Shown here piece after piece: positions 1-8,289 of a DNA stretch of 64,000 nt. Source of the stretch: Spirochaetaceae bacterium bin103. GTDB taxonomy: Bacteria > Spirochaetota > Spirochaetia > SZUA-6 > Bin103. Location: NCBI GenBank assembly GCA_002238925.1, contig MPNH01000006.1, positions 1 to 64,000 on the forward strand, in the 5' to 3' direction. Each line of letters begins with the position of its first letter. Position 1 is the first letter of the stretch. The translations under genes were made by a program, and so were the position numbers. The notes beneath the pieces were generated by a model. That model was not told the origin of the DNA and did not search any database. It worked only from the letters and a program-made list of their open reading frames with translations.

Positions 1-327
1 ATGTTCATCTGGTGCTGGACAACTACGGTACCCACAAGACGGCGATGGTTCATGACTGGCTGGCCCGCCGACCGCACTTCCACGTGCACTTCACCCCCAC
101 CAGTGCTTCCTGGCTCAACCAAGTGGAACGCTGGTTCGCGTCCCTCACCGAGAAGCAGATCCGACGCGGCAGCCATCGCAGCACCGGCGCGTTGGAAAAG
201 GCGATCAAGGACTACTTGGCCGTTTACAACGAGGAGCCTCAGCCATTCATCTGGACCAAAAGCGCCGATCAAATCCTTGAATCAGTCAAGAGGTACTGTG
301 AAAGGATTTAGGATACAGGACACTAGT
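1..327 (+). mobile_element. Right end of an IS630-type insertion sequence
   Basis: The transposase end is followed by a short non-coding tail (312-327) that would contain the right terminal inverted repeat. The left end is outside the window, so the repeat cannot be paired. IS630 elements insert at TA dinucleotides, and a TA at 327-328 overlaps the A of the next gene's ATG. This is a candidate boundary, but it is inference. Confidence 0.5.
3..311 (+). CDS. IS630-family transposase, C-terminal part (5' end outside window)
   Basis: Catalytic C-terminal portion of a DDE transposase of the IS630/Tc1 type, cut by the window edge. The reading frame opens with VHLVLDNYGTHK, matching the second catalytic Asp region of IS630 enzymes. 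It continues with the family's FTPTSASWLNQVERWF block, which carries the third acidic residue, and ends in YNEEPQPFIWT, a typical IS630 C-terminus. About 100 residues are visible. The stop lies 16 bp before the start codon of the solute-binding protein gene, so the right end of the element abuts that operon. Whether the full element is intact cannot be judged here. Confidence 0.85.
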   Translation, partial: VHLVLDNYGTHKTAMVHDWLARRPHFHVHFTPTSASWLNQVERWFASLTEKQIRRGSHRSTGALEKAIKDYLAVYNEEPQPFIWTKSADQILESVKRYCERI

Positions 328-2382
328 ATGAATAGGACAATCGTTTTGGCTCTCGTGCTGACTGTGCTGGTCGGCGGAGCCATCTATGCAGGGGGAGAGC
401 TAGAAGAAGATGAGACGGGCGCCCCGGTTGAGACGGGCGCTCCGGTACGGACAGGCCAGTACGGCGAGGCGCCGATGCTGGCCGCCATGGTGGCCGCGGG
501 CGAGCTGCCGCCGGTGGATGAGCGGCTTCCGCTGGAACCTTCGGTACGGCCGTTGATAGGAGGCGGGGTTGATGAGATCGGCCTCTATGGCGGCACGCTG
601 CATTCGGCGATGACCGACATAAACCCCTGGGGTGATCTGAGCGAGATGCCGGACGCCGGAGGTTCTCTCGGCTACTACGATGCGAACATGCAGCTGCAAG
701 GAGACATCGTGAAGTCGGTTGAACTGGGCCCCGACCAGACCTCTGTTATTCTCCATCTGCGTGAGGGCATGAAGTGGTCCGACGGCGCGCCGCTTACAGC
801 GGACGACTTTGTGTTCAAGTGGGAAGACATCCATCCGACGGAGGGTATCGAATCCTGGAAGGGCCTACTGACGTTCCAGTCAATCGACAGGATCGATGAC
901 TACACCGTCGAGCTGCATTCCGAAGGCAGTGCCCTAAGCGACCACAAAATGATGGGCCAGTGGCGCGGCACCGACTGGCAGATGTACGCACCCAAACACT
1001 ACCTGGAGCGGTTCTTCCCAAAGTACAACCCCGACGCAGAGGCGCTCGCCGAAGAGCTGGGGTTCGCCGACTGGAAGGCTGCCGCGCAGCACCACTACTA
1101 CTGGGCGCCGAGAAATCCCTCGGCCGATGGCGTTTGGCGACCGGTTACCTATCCGTGGAATTATGAGTCCCGGGACACCACCGTAAAGCGCTTCGTCCGC
1201 AATCCCTACTACTTCCGCGTGGATGCGGATGGCAATCAACTGCCATATGTCGACCGTGTGGTGATCAGCGTCGTGGCCGACCCGGAGGTGTACACGGCGC
1301 GCATCCTCTCAGGTGAATCGGATGTTGCCTTCATGAGCGTTGCCTTTGAAAACTTCACGCTGTTCAAGGAAAACGAGGCCGCCGGCGGGTACCGTGTCTT
1401 CGCTCTGCCCGGCTTCAACGCCAGTGATGGGGGGTTCGCCTTCAACGTAAACAACGGCGATCCGGTCAAGAAGGAGCTCTACCAGGACGTGAGATTTCGC
1501 CAGGCGATGTCGATCGCCATTGACCGCGAGGACATCAACGAGGTCCTGTACGCCGGCCAGGGAGTTCCGCGACAGTTCACCATTGGTCCGACCGTCAGCT
1601 GGTTCAATCCGGAGTGGGAGAGGGCGTGGGCGCAGTACGACCCCGACCGGGCGAACAGCATGCTCGACGAGCTTGGACTAACCCAAAGAAGCAGCGATGG
1701 GACCCGCCTGATGTCAAACGGCGAGCCGCTGGAAATTGTGATGTATGTAGAAGCCGCCAGGCAAGATCAACCCACCGCAGTCGGCACTGTAGAGTTGCTG
1801 ATCGATCAGTGGGCGGATGTGGGGGTGAAACTGATCCTGAAACCCGTTTATCCTACAACGGTGCCAGGAGAACGTTGGTGGGATATCGACCCAGACACCG
1901 CCGACGCGAGCTTTGGGCTCATTCGGGAGGCGAGCGAGTTCGGCGCCACAAATCCCATGCATAACGAACGGCAAGCTGACCTCCGTTGGGCAATGGGATG
2001 GAATCACTGGTTCTATGTTCAGAACGGCGGCACCCCGCAAGGTTCCAGCATTCAGCGCCCTGAGGGAACAGTCAATGACAGCAGCCTCCCGAACATGCTA
2101 GAAGAGCCGCCCGAGCATTGGAAGGAGTGGTCTCGCAACTATGAGGCCGCCAAGAATATGGTTGTCGGTTCCCCGGAGTACATCGAGACAGTCACCAAGC
2201 TCTACGATTATCATGCCGAGCAACTGTATCTGATCGGCACCGTGGGGCTGGCACCACAGCTCTACATTGCCAACAATGACCTCGGCAATACGCCAACGGG
2301 ACTGCTACCGTGGATGACTTGGGTTGGAGAGCTCAACTACTTCAATGACCAGCTCTACTTCAAGGATGCGTCGCGGCGCTAG
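328..2382 (+). CDS. ABC transporter substrate-binding protein, family 5 (peptide/oligosaccharide type)
   Basis: Extracytoplasmic solute-binding protein of the SBP_bac_5 (DppA/OppA) superfamily, 684 aa. A hydrophobic export signal covers residues 1-22 (MNRTIVLALVLTVLV...AGG), followed by an acidic linker. Then comes the conserved EAPMLAAMVAAGELPPV block shared with the remnant at 4646-5002 and the paralogue at 6198. The core carries typical family-5 segments such as LREGMKWSDGAPLTADDF and FRQAMSIAIDRE. It leads an operon with two permeases. The start is the first ATG after the IS630 end; only a weak purine-rich site precedes it, so the native promoter may have been displaced. The substrate is not evident: long members of this type in Thermotogae and rhizobia transport oligosaccharides as well as peptides. 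Confidence 0.9.
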   Translation: MNRTIVLALVLTVLVGGAIYAGGELEEDETGAPVETGAPVRTGQYGEAPMLAAMVAAGELPPVDERLPLEPSVRPLIGGGVDEIGLYGGTLHSAMTDINPWGDLSEMPDAGGSLGYYDANMQLQGDIVKSVELGPDQTSVILHLREGMKWSDGAPLTADDFVFKWEDIHPTEGIESWKGLLTFQSIDRIDDYTVELHSEGSALSDHKMMGQWRGTDWQMYAPKHYLERFFPKYNPDAEALAEELGFADWKAAAQHHYYWAPRNPSADGVWRPVTYPWNYESRDTTVKRFVRNPYYFRVDADGNQLPYVDRVVISVVADPEVYTARILSGESDVAFMSVAFENFTLFKENEAAGGYRVFALPGFNASDGGFAFNVNNGDPVKKELYQDVRFRQAMSIAIDREDINEVLYAGQGVPRQFTIGPTVSWFNPEWERAWAQYDPDRANSMLDELGLTQRSSDGTRLMSNGEPLEIVMYVEAARQDQPTAVGTVELLIDQWADVGVKLILKPVYPTTVPGERWWDIDPDTADASFGLIREASEFGATNPMHNERQADLRWAMGWNHWFYVQNGGTPQGSSIQRPEGTVNDSSLPNMLEEPPEHWKEWSRNYEAAKNMVVGSPEYIETVTKLYDYHAEQLYLIGTVGLAPQLYIANNDLGNTPTGLLPWMTWVGELNYFNDQLYFKDASRR

Positions 2383-2407
2383 CGTAAGCGTCGGGCGCGC
2401 AAGCTAT

Positions 2408-2446
2408 CGTCAGCGGCTGCGTGCGGATAGTACGCAGCCGCTGACG
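2408..2446 (+). promoter_or_regulatory. Intercistronic 15-bp perfect hairpin
   Basis: A perfect 15-bp inverted repeat (2408-2422 and 2432-2446) with a 9-nt loop lies between the binding-protein gene and the first permease gene. No T-run follows, so a strong intrinsic terminator is unlikely. Such hairpins commonly stabilise the upstream message, or partly terminate, so that binding protein exceeds permease. Confidence 0.6.
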
Positions 2447-2508
2447 CTAGGCCCATTGGCGTCCAGAGTCCCACCGTTCCTGCGCCGCGCACACCGGCAG
2501 CAAAGCTG

Positions 2509-3516
2509 ATGCCCGTCAACTACGTCCTGCAACGGCTTCTGTACATGGTGGTGACGCTCTTGCTGCTGTCAGCGGCCGTGTTTGCCATCATCCAGCTCCC
2601 GGAGGGGGACTACGCAGATTATGTCGTCAACAGCTTGCGGACGGCATCGCCAAATATGGCGTTTAGTGAGGAACAGGAGGCGCTGATCCGCGCCCGTTAC
2701 GGTCTGGACAGACCGCTGATCGTTCAGTACTTCAGTTGGCTCGGAAACGTGCTCAAAGGTGACTTCGGCGTCTCCTTCTTCTGGCAGCAGCCGGTAAGCG
2801 AATTGATCGGAGAGCGCATCGCCCTCACGGCGACGATCTCCTTTATCACCATCATTCTGGTGTACGCCATCGCGATACCCATCGGTATCTACTCCGCCAC
2901 CCACCAATACTCGGTTGGCGATTATGCCTTTACGACGCTGGGGTTTGTGGGTCTGGCGACACCCAACTTCCTGCTGGCACTGATCTTCATGTGGCTGGCA
3001 TTTCGTTACCTCGGGTGGAACATCACCGGGCTCTTTTCCACTCGTTTCAGCGATGCACCGTGGAGCTTTGCCAAAGTCATCGACATGCTAAAACATCTCC
3101 CGGCGCCGGTGCTCATACTGGCGACTGCCGGTACCGCGTCAGTCATCCGCGTCTTCCGTGGATCGCTCCTGGACGAACTGCGCAAGCAGTACGTGATCAC
3201 AGCGCGGGCCAAGGGGGCGCCCGAACGCTCGCTGCTGTTCAAATATCCCGTGCGCGTGGCACTCAACCCGATCGTGGCCTCCCTCGGCGGCCTGCTTCCG
3301 TTCCTGCTTTCCGGCTCAGCCCTGACCTCTATTGTGCTGGCGCTTCCTACGACGGGACCCATGCTGCTGAATGCGCTGTTAAGACAGGACATGCTGTTGG
3401 CAGCCGGTTTTCTGTTGATGTTGGGGGCCCTCGGTATCATCGGCGTGTTTATTTCGGACCTGCTGCTGGTGGCCATTGACCCACGGATCCGGTTCGAGAA
3501 GAAGGCCGCAGGGTGA
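2509..3516 (+). CDS. ABC transporter permease, DppB/OppB family
   Basis: Inner-membrane permease of 335 aa. An N-terminal membrane segment (MPVNYVLQRLLYMVVTLLLLSA) is followed by the periplasmic region and the binding-protein-dependent transport domain. The cytoplasmic coupling loop has the typical DELRKQYVITARAKG motif at about residues 220-235. It pairs with the DppC-type permease immediately downstream, with a GTGA overlap. It is close in sequence to the permease at 8290-9294, so the two operons are paralogous. No ATPase gene adjoins the pair. Confidence 0.92.
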   Translation: MPVNYVLQRLLYMVVTLLLLSAAVFAIIQLPEGDYADYVVNSLRTASPNMAFSEEQEALIRARYGLDRPLIVQYFSWLGNVLKGDFGVSFFWQQPVSELIGERIALTATISFITIILVYAIAIPIGIYSATHQYSVGDYAFTTLGFVGLATPNFLLALIFMWLAFRYLGWNITGLFSTRFSDAPWSFAKVIDMLKHLPAPVLILATAGTASVIRVFRGSLLDELRKQYVITARAKGAPERSLLFKYPVRVALNPIVASLGGLLPFLLSGSALTSIVLALPTTGPMLLNALLRQDMLLAAGFLLMLGALGIIGVFISDLLLVAIDPRIRFEKKAAG

Positions 3517-4646
3517 ACAAACCGGATCAGATCATCACCGCCGGGCGGAAGGAGACTGCGGAGCAGGAGAAACTCTACGCGGCGTCCAGCTGGACGCTGA
3601 TGAGGCGGAAGTTCTTCAAGCATAAGCTCGCTCTGGTGGGGCTTACTGGACTCGCTGTGCTCTATCTCGTCGCTGCATTTGCCGGCTTCTTCTCCGTCTG
3701 GGGCACCTTTCAGCGCAGCTCGGATCATGTTTTTGCACCGCCGACACGGGTCAGGATCTTTCACGACGGCAGGCTCGTCCGGCCCTTTGTCTATGGGCTT
3801 GTGCCCGGCAGGGATCCTGAGACGTTGCGCAAATTGTTCGAGATAGACGAGTCTCAGGTCTATCCCATTCGCCTCTTCGTCCGCGGGGAGGAGGAGTACA
3901 AGCTGCTGGGTTTGTTCCCTGCTCGCACGCGCCTCTTCGGTGTGGATGAGCCGGGCAAGCTGTACCTGTTCGGTGCCGATCACCTCGGTCGTGACGTGTA
4001 CTCCCGTATTCTCACCGGCGCCAGGGTGTCGCTTTCGGTGGGACTCGTGGGAGTGGCGCTGAGCTTTGTGATCGGCGCTATTCTTGGAGGAATCTCCGGG
4101 TTCTTCGGAGGAACGGTAGATCTGCTCATCCAGCGCCTCATCGAGTTCCTGCAGTCGCTGCCGCAGATTCCGCTGTGGATGGCCCTCGCCGCGGCCGTGC
4201 CCCCGCGCTTCCCGCCGGTGCGGTTGTACTTCCTCGTGACCGTCATTCTCTCCATCGTCAGCTGGACCGAGCTCGCGCGGGTTGTTCGCAGCAAGATCAT
4301 CCAGCTGCGGGAGGAGGACTACGTGGTTGCGGCGCGGATTGCCGCTGCCAATGAGCGGCGTATCATCACCCGGCATCTGTTGCCGGGATTCATGAGCTAC
4401 CTGATCGTCAGCTTAACCCTTGCGGTTCCGAGCATGATCCTTGGGGAGACGGCGCTGAGCTTCATCGGCGTCGGGCTGAAGCCGCCGGTCGTGAGCTGGG
4501 GAGTCCTGCTGAATCAGGCGCAGAACTTCCGCACCGTTGCCCTTCAGCCGTGGCTGTTGATACCGGGTCTGTTTGTGGTGGCGACGGTGCTGCTGTTCAA
4601 TTTCATGGGCGATGGGCTCCGGGATGCAGCGGACCCCTATCATTGA
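3513..4646 (+). CDS. ABC transporter permease, DppC/OppC family with long periplasmic insert
   Basis: Second inner-membrane permease of the first importer, 377 aa. The GTG start overlaps the preceding stop as GTGA, indicating translational coupling. After the first membrane segment (about residues 38-62) there is a hydrophilic insert of roughly 100 residues before HLGRDVYSRI, where the transport domain begins. Classical DppC proteins are about 300 aa, so the insert makes this a longer subclass. The coupling loop reads LREEDYVVAARIAAAN. The C-terminus GDGLRDAADPYH is typical of the family. The end abuts an inverted binding-protein remnant. Confidence 0.92.
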   Translation: MNKPDQIITAGRKETAEQEKLYAASSWTLMRRKFFKHKLALVGLTGLAVLYLVAAFAGFFSVWGTFQRSSDHVFAPPTRVRIFHDGRLVRPFVYGLVPGRDPETLRKLFEIDESQVYPIRLFVRGEEEYKLLGLFPARTRLFGVDEPGKLYLFGADHLGRDVYSRILTGARVSLSVGLVGVALSFVIGAILGGISGFFGGTVDLLIQRLIEFLQSLPQIPLWMALAAAVPPRFPPVRLYFLVTVILSIVSWTELARVVRSKIIQLREEDYVVAARIAAANERRIITRHLLPGFMSYLIVSLTLAVPSMILGETALSFIGVGLKPPVVSWGVLLNQAQNFRTVALQPWLLIPGLFVVATVLLFNFMGDGLRDAADPYH

Positions 4647-5002
4647 GGCCAGTCGCCCAGTCGACTGGTTTGAGAGATGCAGTTGATCCCTGCTGTCCGG
4701 CGGAGCCGAACACGTTGAACACCAGCGGTTCGTCGGGCAGCCGTTCTTCTACCGGAGGCAGCTCGCCGGCCGCCACCATCGCCGCCAGCATCGGCGCCTC
4801 GCCGAACCGGGTGATCTTGTTGCCGGTGTCGGCCTCGTACTCCTGCGAGGTGTCCCACTGCCACACGTCGCCGTACTCGGCCATCATCTCGGCCGCCGGC
4901 GCGGACATCTGTACGTCGCCTTCACCCTCTCCGCTGGCGAACGCGGCAGCCGCCGCCAAACCTGCGACCAGGGCAGTCAATACGAGCCGCCTTGTCTCTC
5001 AT
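4646..5002 (-). pseudogene. Truncated and frameshifted solute-binding protein gene (N-terminal remnant)
   Basis: Minus-strand remnant of a family-5 binding protein related to the genes at 328 and 6198. A good ribosome site (GGAGGAAG, complement of 5006-5013) stands before an ATG at 5000-5002. The frame from that ATG does not reach the signal peptide: one extra base early in the gene separates the ATG from the frame encoding LVLTALVAGLAAAAAFASGEGEG. That frame continues through RFGEAPMLAAMVAAGELPPVEERLP, then homology stops at about 4700 and the reading runs antisense into the end of the upstream permease. This is the debris of a third importer copy. The exact left boundary is approximate. Confidence 0.75.
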
Positions 5003-5060
5003 CTACTTCCTCCGTAAAGGGAAAATGTGATGCAACCGTAGCGCACGGCCGGAGCAAACG

Positions 5061-6023
5061 TCAACGTACGGATGGCGGGATGGCTCCGCGCACCGTGTTC
5101 AGGTACGTGCGGCTGACGGGTACTTTGTGGCCGCCGGTGACGCGCAACACGGTCCGTTCCTCCTCGCGCAACACCGCCGCGACGTGACGTAGTGCGCACC
5201 AGTACGAACGATGTACCTGGATGCCCAGGTCGCCGAGTTCAGCCACTGCGTCCGCGAAGCGCATCAGAATCGAGTGGGTGCCGGTGGTGGTGACGACGTT
5301 GATGTAGTGCCCGTGGACCTGCAGATACACCACGTCGCGGCCTACCGATTCGGGCAGCCGGGCGAGAAACCGGGCCTCTGCGACGGCGGGCTGCAGCAGT
5401 TGCTCCGTGGAGTGCTCGTGGCCGGGTTCGCGACCCGCATCGGCCGCGGATATTGCGGCTGGGTCCGCGATGCGTGCCGCGGGCGCCGTGCCGGCGCTGG
5501 AACTCGCAGCGGCTCGCAGCCGGACGCGCAAACAGGCGGCGTAATAGATCAGCAGGCTGTATGGCACGACTGCGACCGTTACGTTGAGATAGATGTCGCC
5601 AATCGCGAGGTGAGCGGCAACGTCCGGCTCGAACATCCAATACGTCGTGAAGACGATGGCGGTGCATGGCACGGTGGTGAACAGGACCCCGGCGGCACAC
5701 GCCAGCGCGATCTGTGCGGGTGGGCGCGACTGGCCGAGTCTCAATATGCAAGCGCCCAGGGAGTGGCACAGCGGCCAACACAGAGCGGAACACGCTCCCA
5801 CAAAGGCCAGCCTTCTTCCCGGGCCGAGACTGTCGTCGATGCCGATGGGTCCGAACACGGCAAGCGCCACGGCACCGATCAGGATCACGGCCGCCGATAC
5901 CGCAACTACGCTCGGATCGAGTATTTCGTGATGCGCATATCGCAGACACGCAATAATTCCCGAGGAGTGTGTCGCACTGTCGTCGATCCCGGCATCGTAT
6001 GTGGCGTTGGAGCGGCCTAGCAT
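5061..6023 (-). CDS. Membrane-anchored LytTR-family DNA-binding regulator
   Basis: Probable transcriptional regulator of 320 aa. Four hydrophobic segments fill roughly residues 38-165 (for example VVAVSAAVILIGAVALAVFG and VPYSLLIYYAACL). An Ala/Pro-rich linker follows, then a C-terminal LytTR domain at about residues 222-316 with the hallmarks VVYLQVHGHYINVVTT, HRSYWCAL and VPVSRTYLNTVR. LytTR domains bind DNA as repeats of about 9 bp, and membrane-spanning versions without a receiver domain are known in proteobacteria. It sits alone, in reverse orientation between two paralogous importer operons, and so is a candidate regulator of one or both; that is inference. Its promoter contains a palindrome. 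Confidence 0.85.
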   Translation of the reverse strand: MLGRSNATYDAGIDDSATHSSGIIACLRYAHHEILDPSVVAVSAAVILIGAVALAVFGPIGIDDSLGPGRRLAFVGACSALCWPLCHSLGACILRLGQSRPPAQIALACAAGVLFTTVPCTAIVFTTYWMFEPDVAAHLAIGDIYLNVTVAVVPYSLLIYYAACLRVRLRAAASSSAGTAPAARIADPAAISAADAGREPGHEHSTEQLLQPAVAEARFLARLPESVGRDVVYLQVHGHYINVVTTTGTHSILMRFADAVAELGDLGIQVHRSYWCALRHVAAVLREEERTVLRVTGGHKVPVSRTYLNTVRGAIPPSVR

Positions 6024-6048
6024 GATTCACCGTAAAGTTAGATGTAGG

Positions 6049-6078
6049 ATAATATTACGAACGTTCGATCAAGGTCAA
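6049..6078 (-). promoter_or_regulatory. Promoter of the LytTR gene with a palindrome in its spacer
   Basis: On the minus strand, TTGACC (complement of 6073-6078) and TATTAT (complement of 6049-6054) are separated by 18 bp. The perfect palindrome CGAACGTTCG (6058-6067) lies inside this spacer, where a bound regulator would block polymerase. The predicted leader is about 20 nt. Confidence 0.6.
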
Positions 6079-6134
6079 CAGCCCGCTCCCACGGTCCCTA
6101 CGGTCCCGGCGCGGCCGGCTCGGGTCGCGCGGCG

Positions 6135-6163
6135 TTGACATGGGCTGAGGGCCGTTCCATGAT
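6135..6163 (+). promoter_or_regulatory. Predicted promoter of the second importer operon
   Basis: A consensus -35 box TTGACA (6135-6140), a 17-bp spacer and CATGAT (6158-6163) precede the binding-protein gene. The predicted leader of about 28 nt contains AGGAGG at 6188-6193, 4 nt before the ATG. Confidence 0.55.
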
Positions 6164-6197
6164 CAAGGCACCGGATCCATTTGGTCAGGAGGACACT

Positions 6198-8222
6198 ATG
6201 AATAAGATTGCTACGCTTGCGTTGGCACTTGCATGCGTAACCGGGACGGCTCTGTTTGCCGCCGGTGAAGGGGAGGGCGGCGGGACCGCCACTGCCGCAT
6301 CGGCGGCCGCGGTGGTGGTGCCCGGCGAACTGGTCATCTATGCCTCGCCCGCCGAGTTCACGAGCGCCACCGGCATGACGCTGCCCGCGTACACCGAAGC
6401 GCCGGTGCTGGCCGAGATGGTAGCCGCAGGCGAGTTGCCGCCGGTGGCGGAGCGGCTGCCCGAGGAGCCGGTGGTGATCGACCCGAAGAACGAGATCGGC
6501 ACGTACGGCGGCGACTACCGCAGCCCGTCCCTGTCGCCCACTCATAACCAGGACGCGATGTTTGCACGCCTGCAGAATCTGCTCACGCTCACCCCCGACC
6601 GCACTACCACCATTCCCAATTTCGTGCGCAGTTGGGAGGTGTCTGATGACAACAAGACGACCATCCTGCACCTGCGCAAGGGACTCCGGTGGAGCGATGG
6701 CGATCCGCTCGACGCCGACGACTTCCTGTTCTGGTACAAGGACTTCCTGACCAACGAGGAGTTGGTAACCCGCCCGAACGTTGCATGGAGGCCCGGCGGC
6801 GAGGTGATGCAGGTCACCAGGATCGACGACTACACGGTGCAGTACTCGTTCGCGGTGCCCTACCCGGTGGTGGTGGACAAGTTCGCTTTCAGTCCCTACT
6901 CACGCAACTCCAACACGTTGCCGCTGCTTCCGCGGCACTACATGGAGCAATTCCACATCGACTACAACGACAAGGCGGCGGAGCAGGCCGCCGAGGCGGG
7001 CTTCGACACCTGGTGGCAGTGGTTCATGAGCGTGGTAGGTCCGGACGAGCAGGGCCGTCTCGATACCGACTACCCGGAGATCAAGCCGTGGCGGCTCGGC
7101 AACATTGACGACTACGGCAACCGCTACTACGTCCGCAATCCGTACTACTTCAAGGTGGACAGCCAGGGCCAGCAGCTTCCCTACCTGGATCGCCAGGTTA
7201 CCGTGAACAGTGGCAACATGGACGTGGTCACGCTCAAGGCGATTGCCGGCGAATTCGATGTGGCCACGTTTTCGCTGACCCTCGACAATTACCCGCTGTA
7301 CAAGGAAGGCGAGGACGCGGGCGGCTACCGCACGCTGGTCTGGGGCCTGCCGCGCAACGAAGTCGCTTACGGGTTCAACCAGACCTACGCCGCCGATCCG
7401 GTACTGCGCGACATCTTCCGCGACCTGCGCTTCCGCCAAGCCATGTCGCTGGCAATCAACCGCGCCGAGATAAACGACGTGGTGGCGCTCGGACGAGCCA
7501 TTCCGCGCCAGGCGACCGGCCCGATCAAGCCGGAGGGCCTGTTCACGGAAGACTGGATGAGCGAGCACTACGCCGAGTACGACCCGGACAAGGCGAACGC
7601 GCTGCTGGACGAGATGGGCCTGAAGTGGGACGCCGACCAGGAAGTCCGGCTGCGTCCTGATGGTCAACCGCTGGAGCTGCTCATGGAGTACTTCCGCACG
7701 GAGGGCGCCAAGGAGCGGATTCACCAGTTGACGGTCGACTACTGGGGAGCCGTTGGCGTGAAGGTGGTGCTCAAGGAGATCGCCGGGTCGCTGTTCGGGC
7801 AGCGCGTGGCGGCGAACGAAATCCAGGTATACAACTTCCACTTCGACAATCGCGGGCCGTTCGGCATGGTGTGGCGCGAGGCGCCGCACTACAAGACCGG
7901 CATCGGGCGGCTGTGGGAGGACTGGTACCGCACCCAGGGCGCCCAGGGCGAAGAGCCGTCGGAAGAGGTCAAGGAGGTGTTCTCGCTGATCGATCGGCTC
8001 ATGCAGGTTCCGCTCGGCTCTGACGAATCGATCGCGGTGGGCCGCGAGTTGCTCACCAAGCACGTGCAGGGCTTGTACCGGATCGGGACGATCGACTACA
8101 TCCCGCAGCCGGTGATTGTCAAAAACGGCCTGATGACCAATTTCACCGAGGTGGACGTGTGGGCGCCCGAGGGGCTGTGGCACAACAACACGCTTCCGGA
8201 GCAGTGGTTCTGGAAGAATTAG
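6198..8222 (+). CDS. ABC transporter substrate-binding protein, family 5
   Basis: Extracytoplasmic binding protein of 674 aa, paralogous to the gene at 328. Start chosen at the ATG preceded by AGGAGG. Signal peptide MNKIATLALALACVTGTALFAAGEGEG is the pattern frequent in spirochaete binding proteins. The mature N-terminus carries EAPVLAEMVAAGELPPVAERLP, followed by NEIGTYGGDYR and typical family-5 blocks including LRKGLRWSDGDPLDADDF and FRQAMSLAINRAE. It heads an operon with DppB- and DppC-type permeases. The substrate cannot be deduced; oligosaccharides and peptides are both possible for this superfamily. Confidence 0.92.
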   Translation: MNKIATLALALACVTGTALFAAGEGEGGGTATAASAAAVVVPGELVIYASPAEFTSATGMTLPAYTEAPVLAEMVAAGELPPVAERLPEEPVVIDPKNEIGTYGGDYRSPSLSPTHNQDAMFARLQNLLTLTPDRTTTIPNFVRSWEVSDDNKTTILHLRKGLRWSDGDPLDADDFLFWYKDFLTNEELVTRPNVAWRPGGEVMQVTRIDDYTVQYSFAVPYPVVVDKFAFSPYSRNSNTLPLLPRHYMEQFHIDYNDKAAEQAAEAGFDTWWQWFMSVVGPDEQGRLDTDYPEIKPWRLGNIDDYGNRYYVRNPYYFKVDSQGQQLPYLDRQVTVNSGNMDVVTLKAIAGEFDVATFSLTLDNYPLYKEGEDAGGYRTLVWGLPRNEVAYGFNQTYAADPVLRDIFRDLRFRQAMSLAINRAEINDVVALGRAIPRQATGPIKPEGLFTEDWMSEHYAEYDPDKANALLDEMGLKWDADQEVRLRPDGQPLELLMEYFRTEGAKERIHQLTVDYWGAVGVKVVLKEIAGSLFGQRVAANEIQVYNFHFDNRGPFGMVWREAPHYKTGIGRLWEDWYRTQGAQGEEPSEEVKEVFSLIDRLMQVPLGSDESIAVGRELLTKHVQGLYRIGTIDYIPQPVIVKNGLMTNFTEVDVWAPEGLWHNNTLPEQWFWKN

Positions 8223-8289
8223 CCGCTTGAAGGCGAGGGGCGTGCGGCCCGTCAACTGACGGAACCTGCGCCCCCGCCGCCGGCTCACC

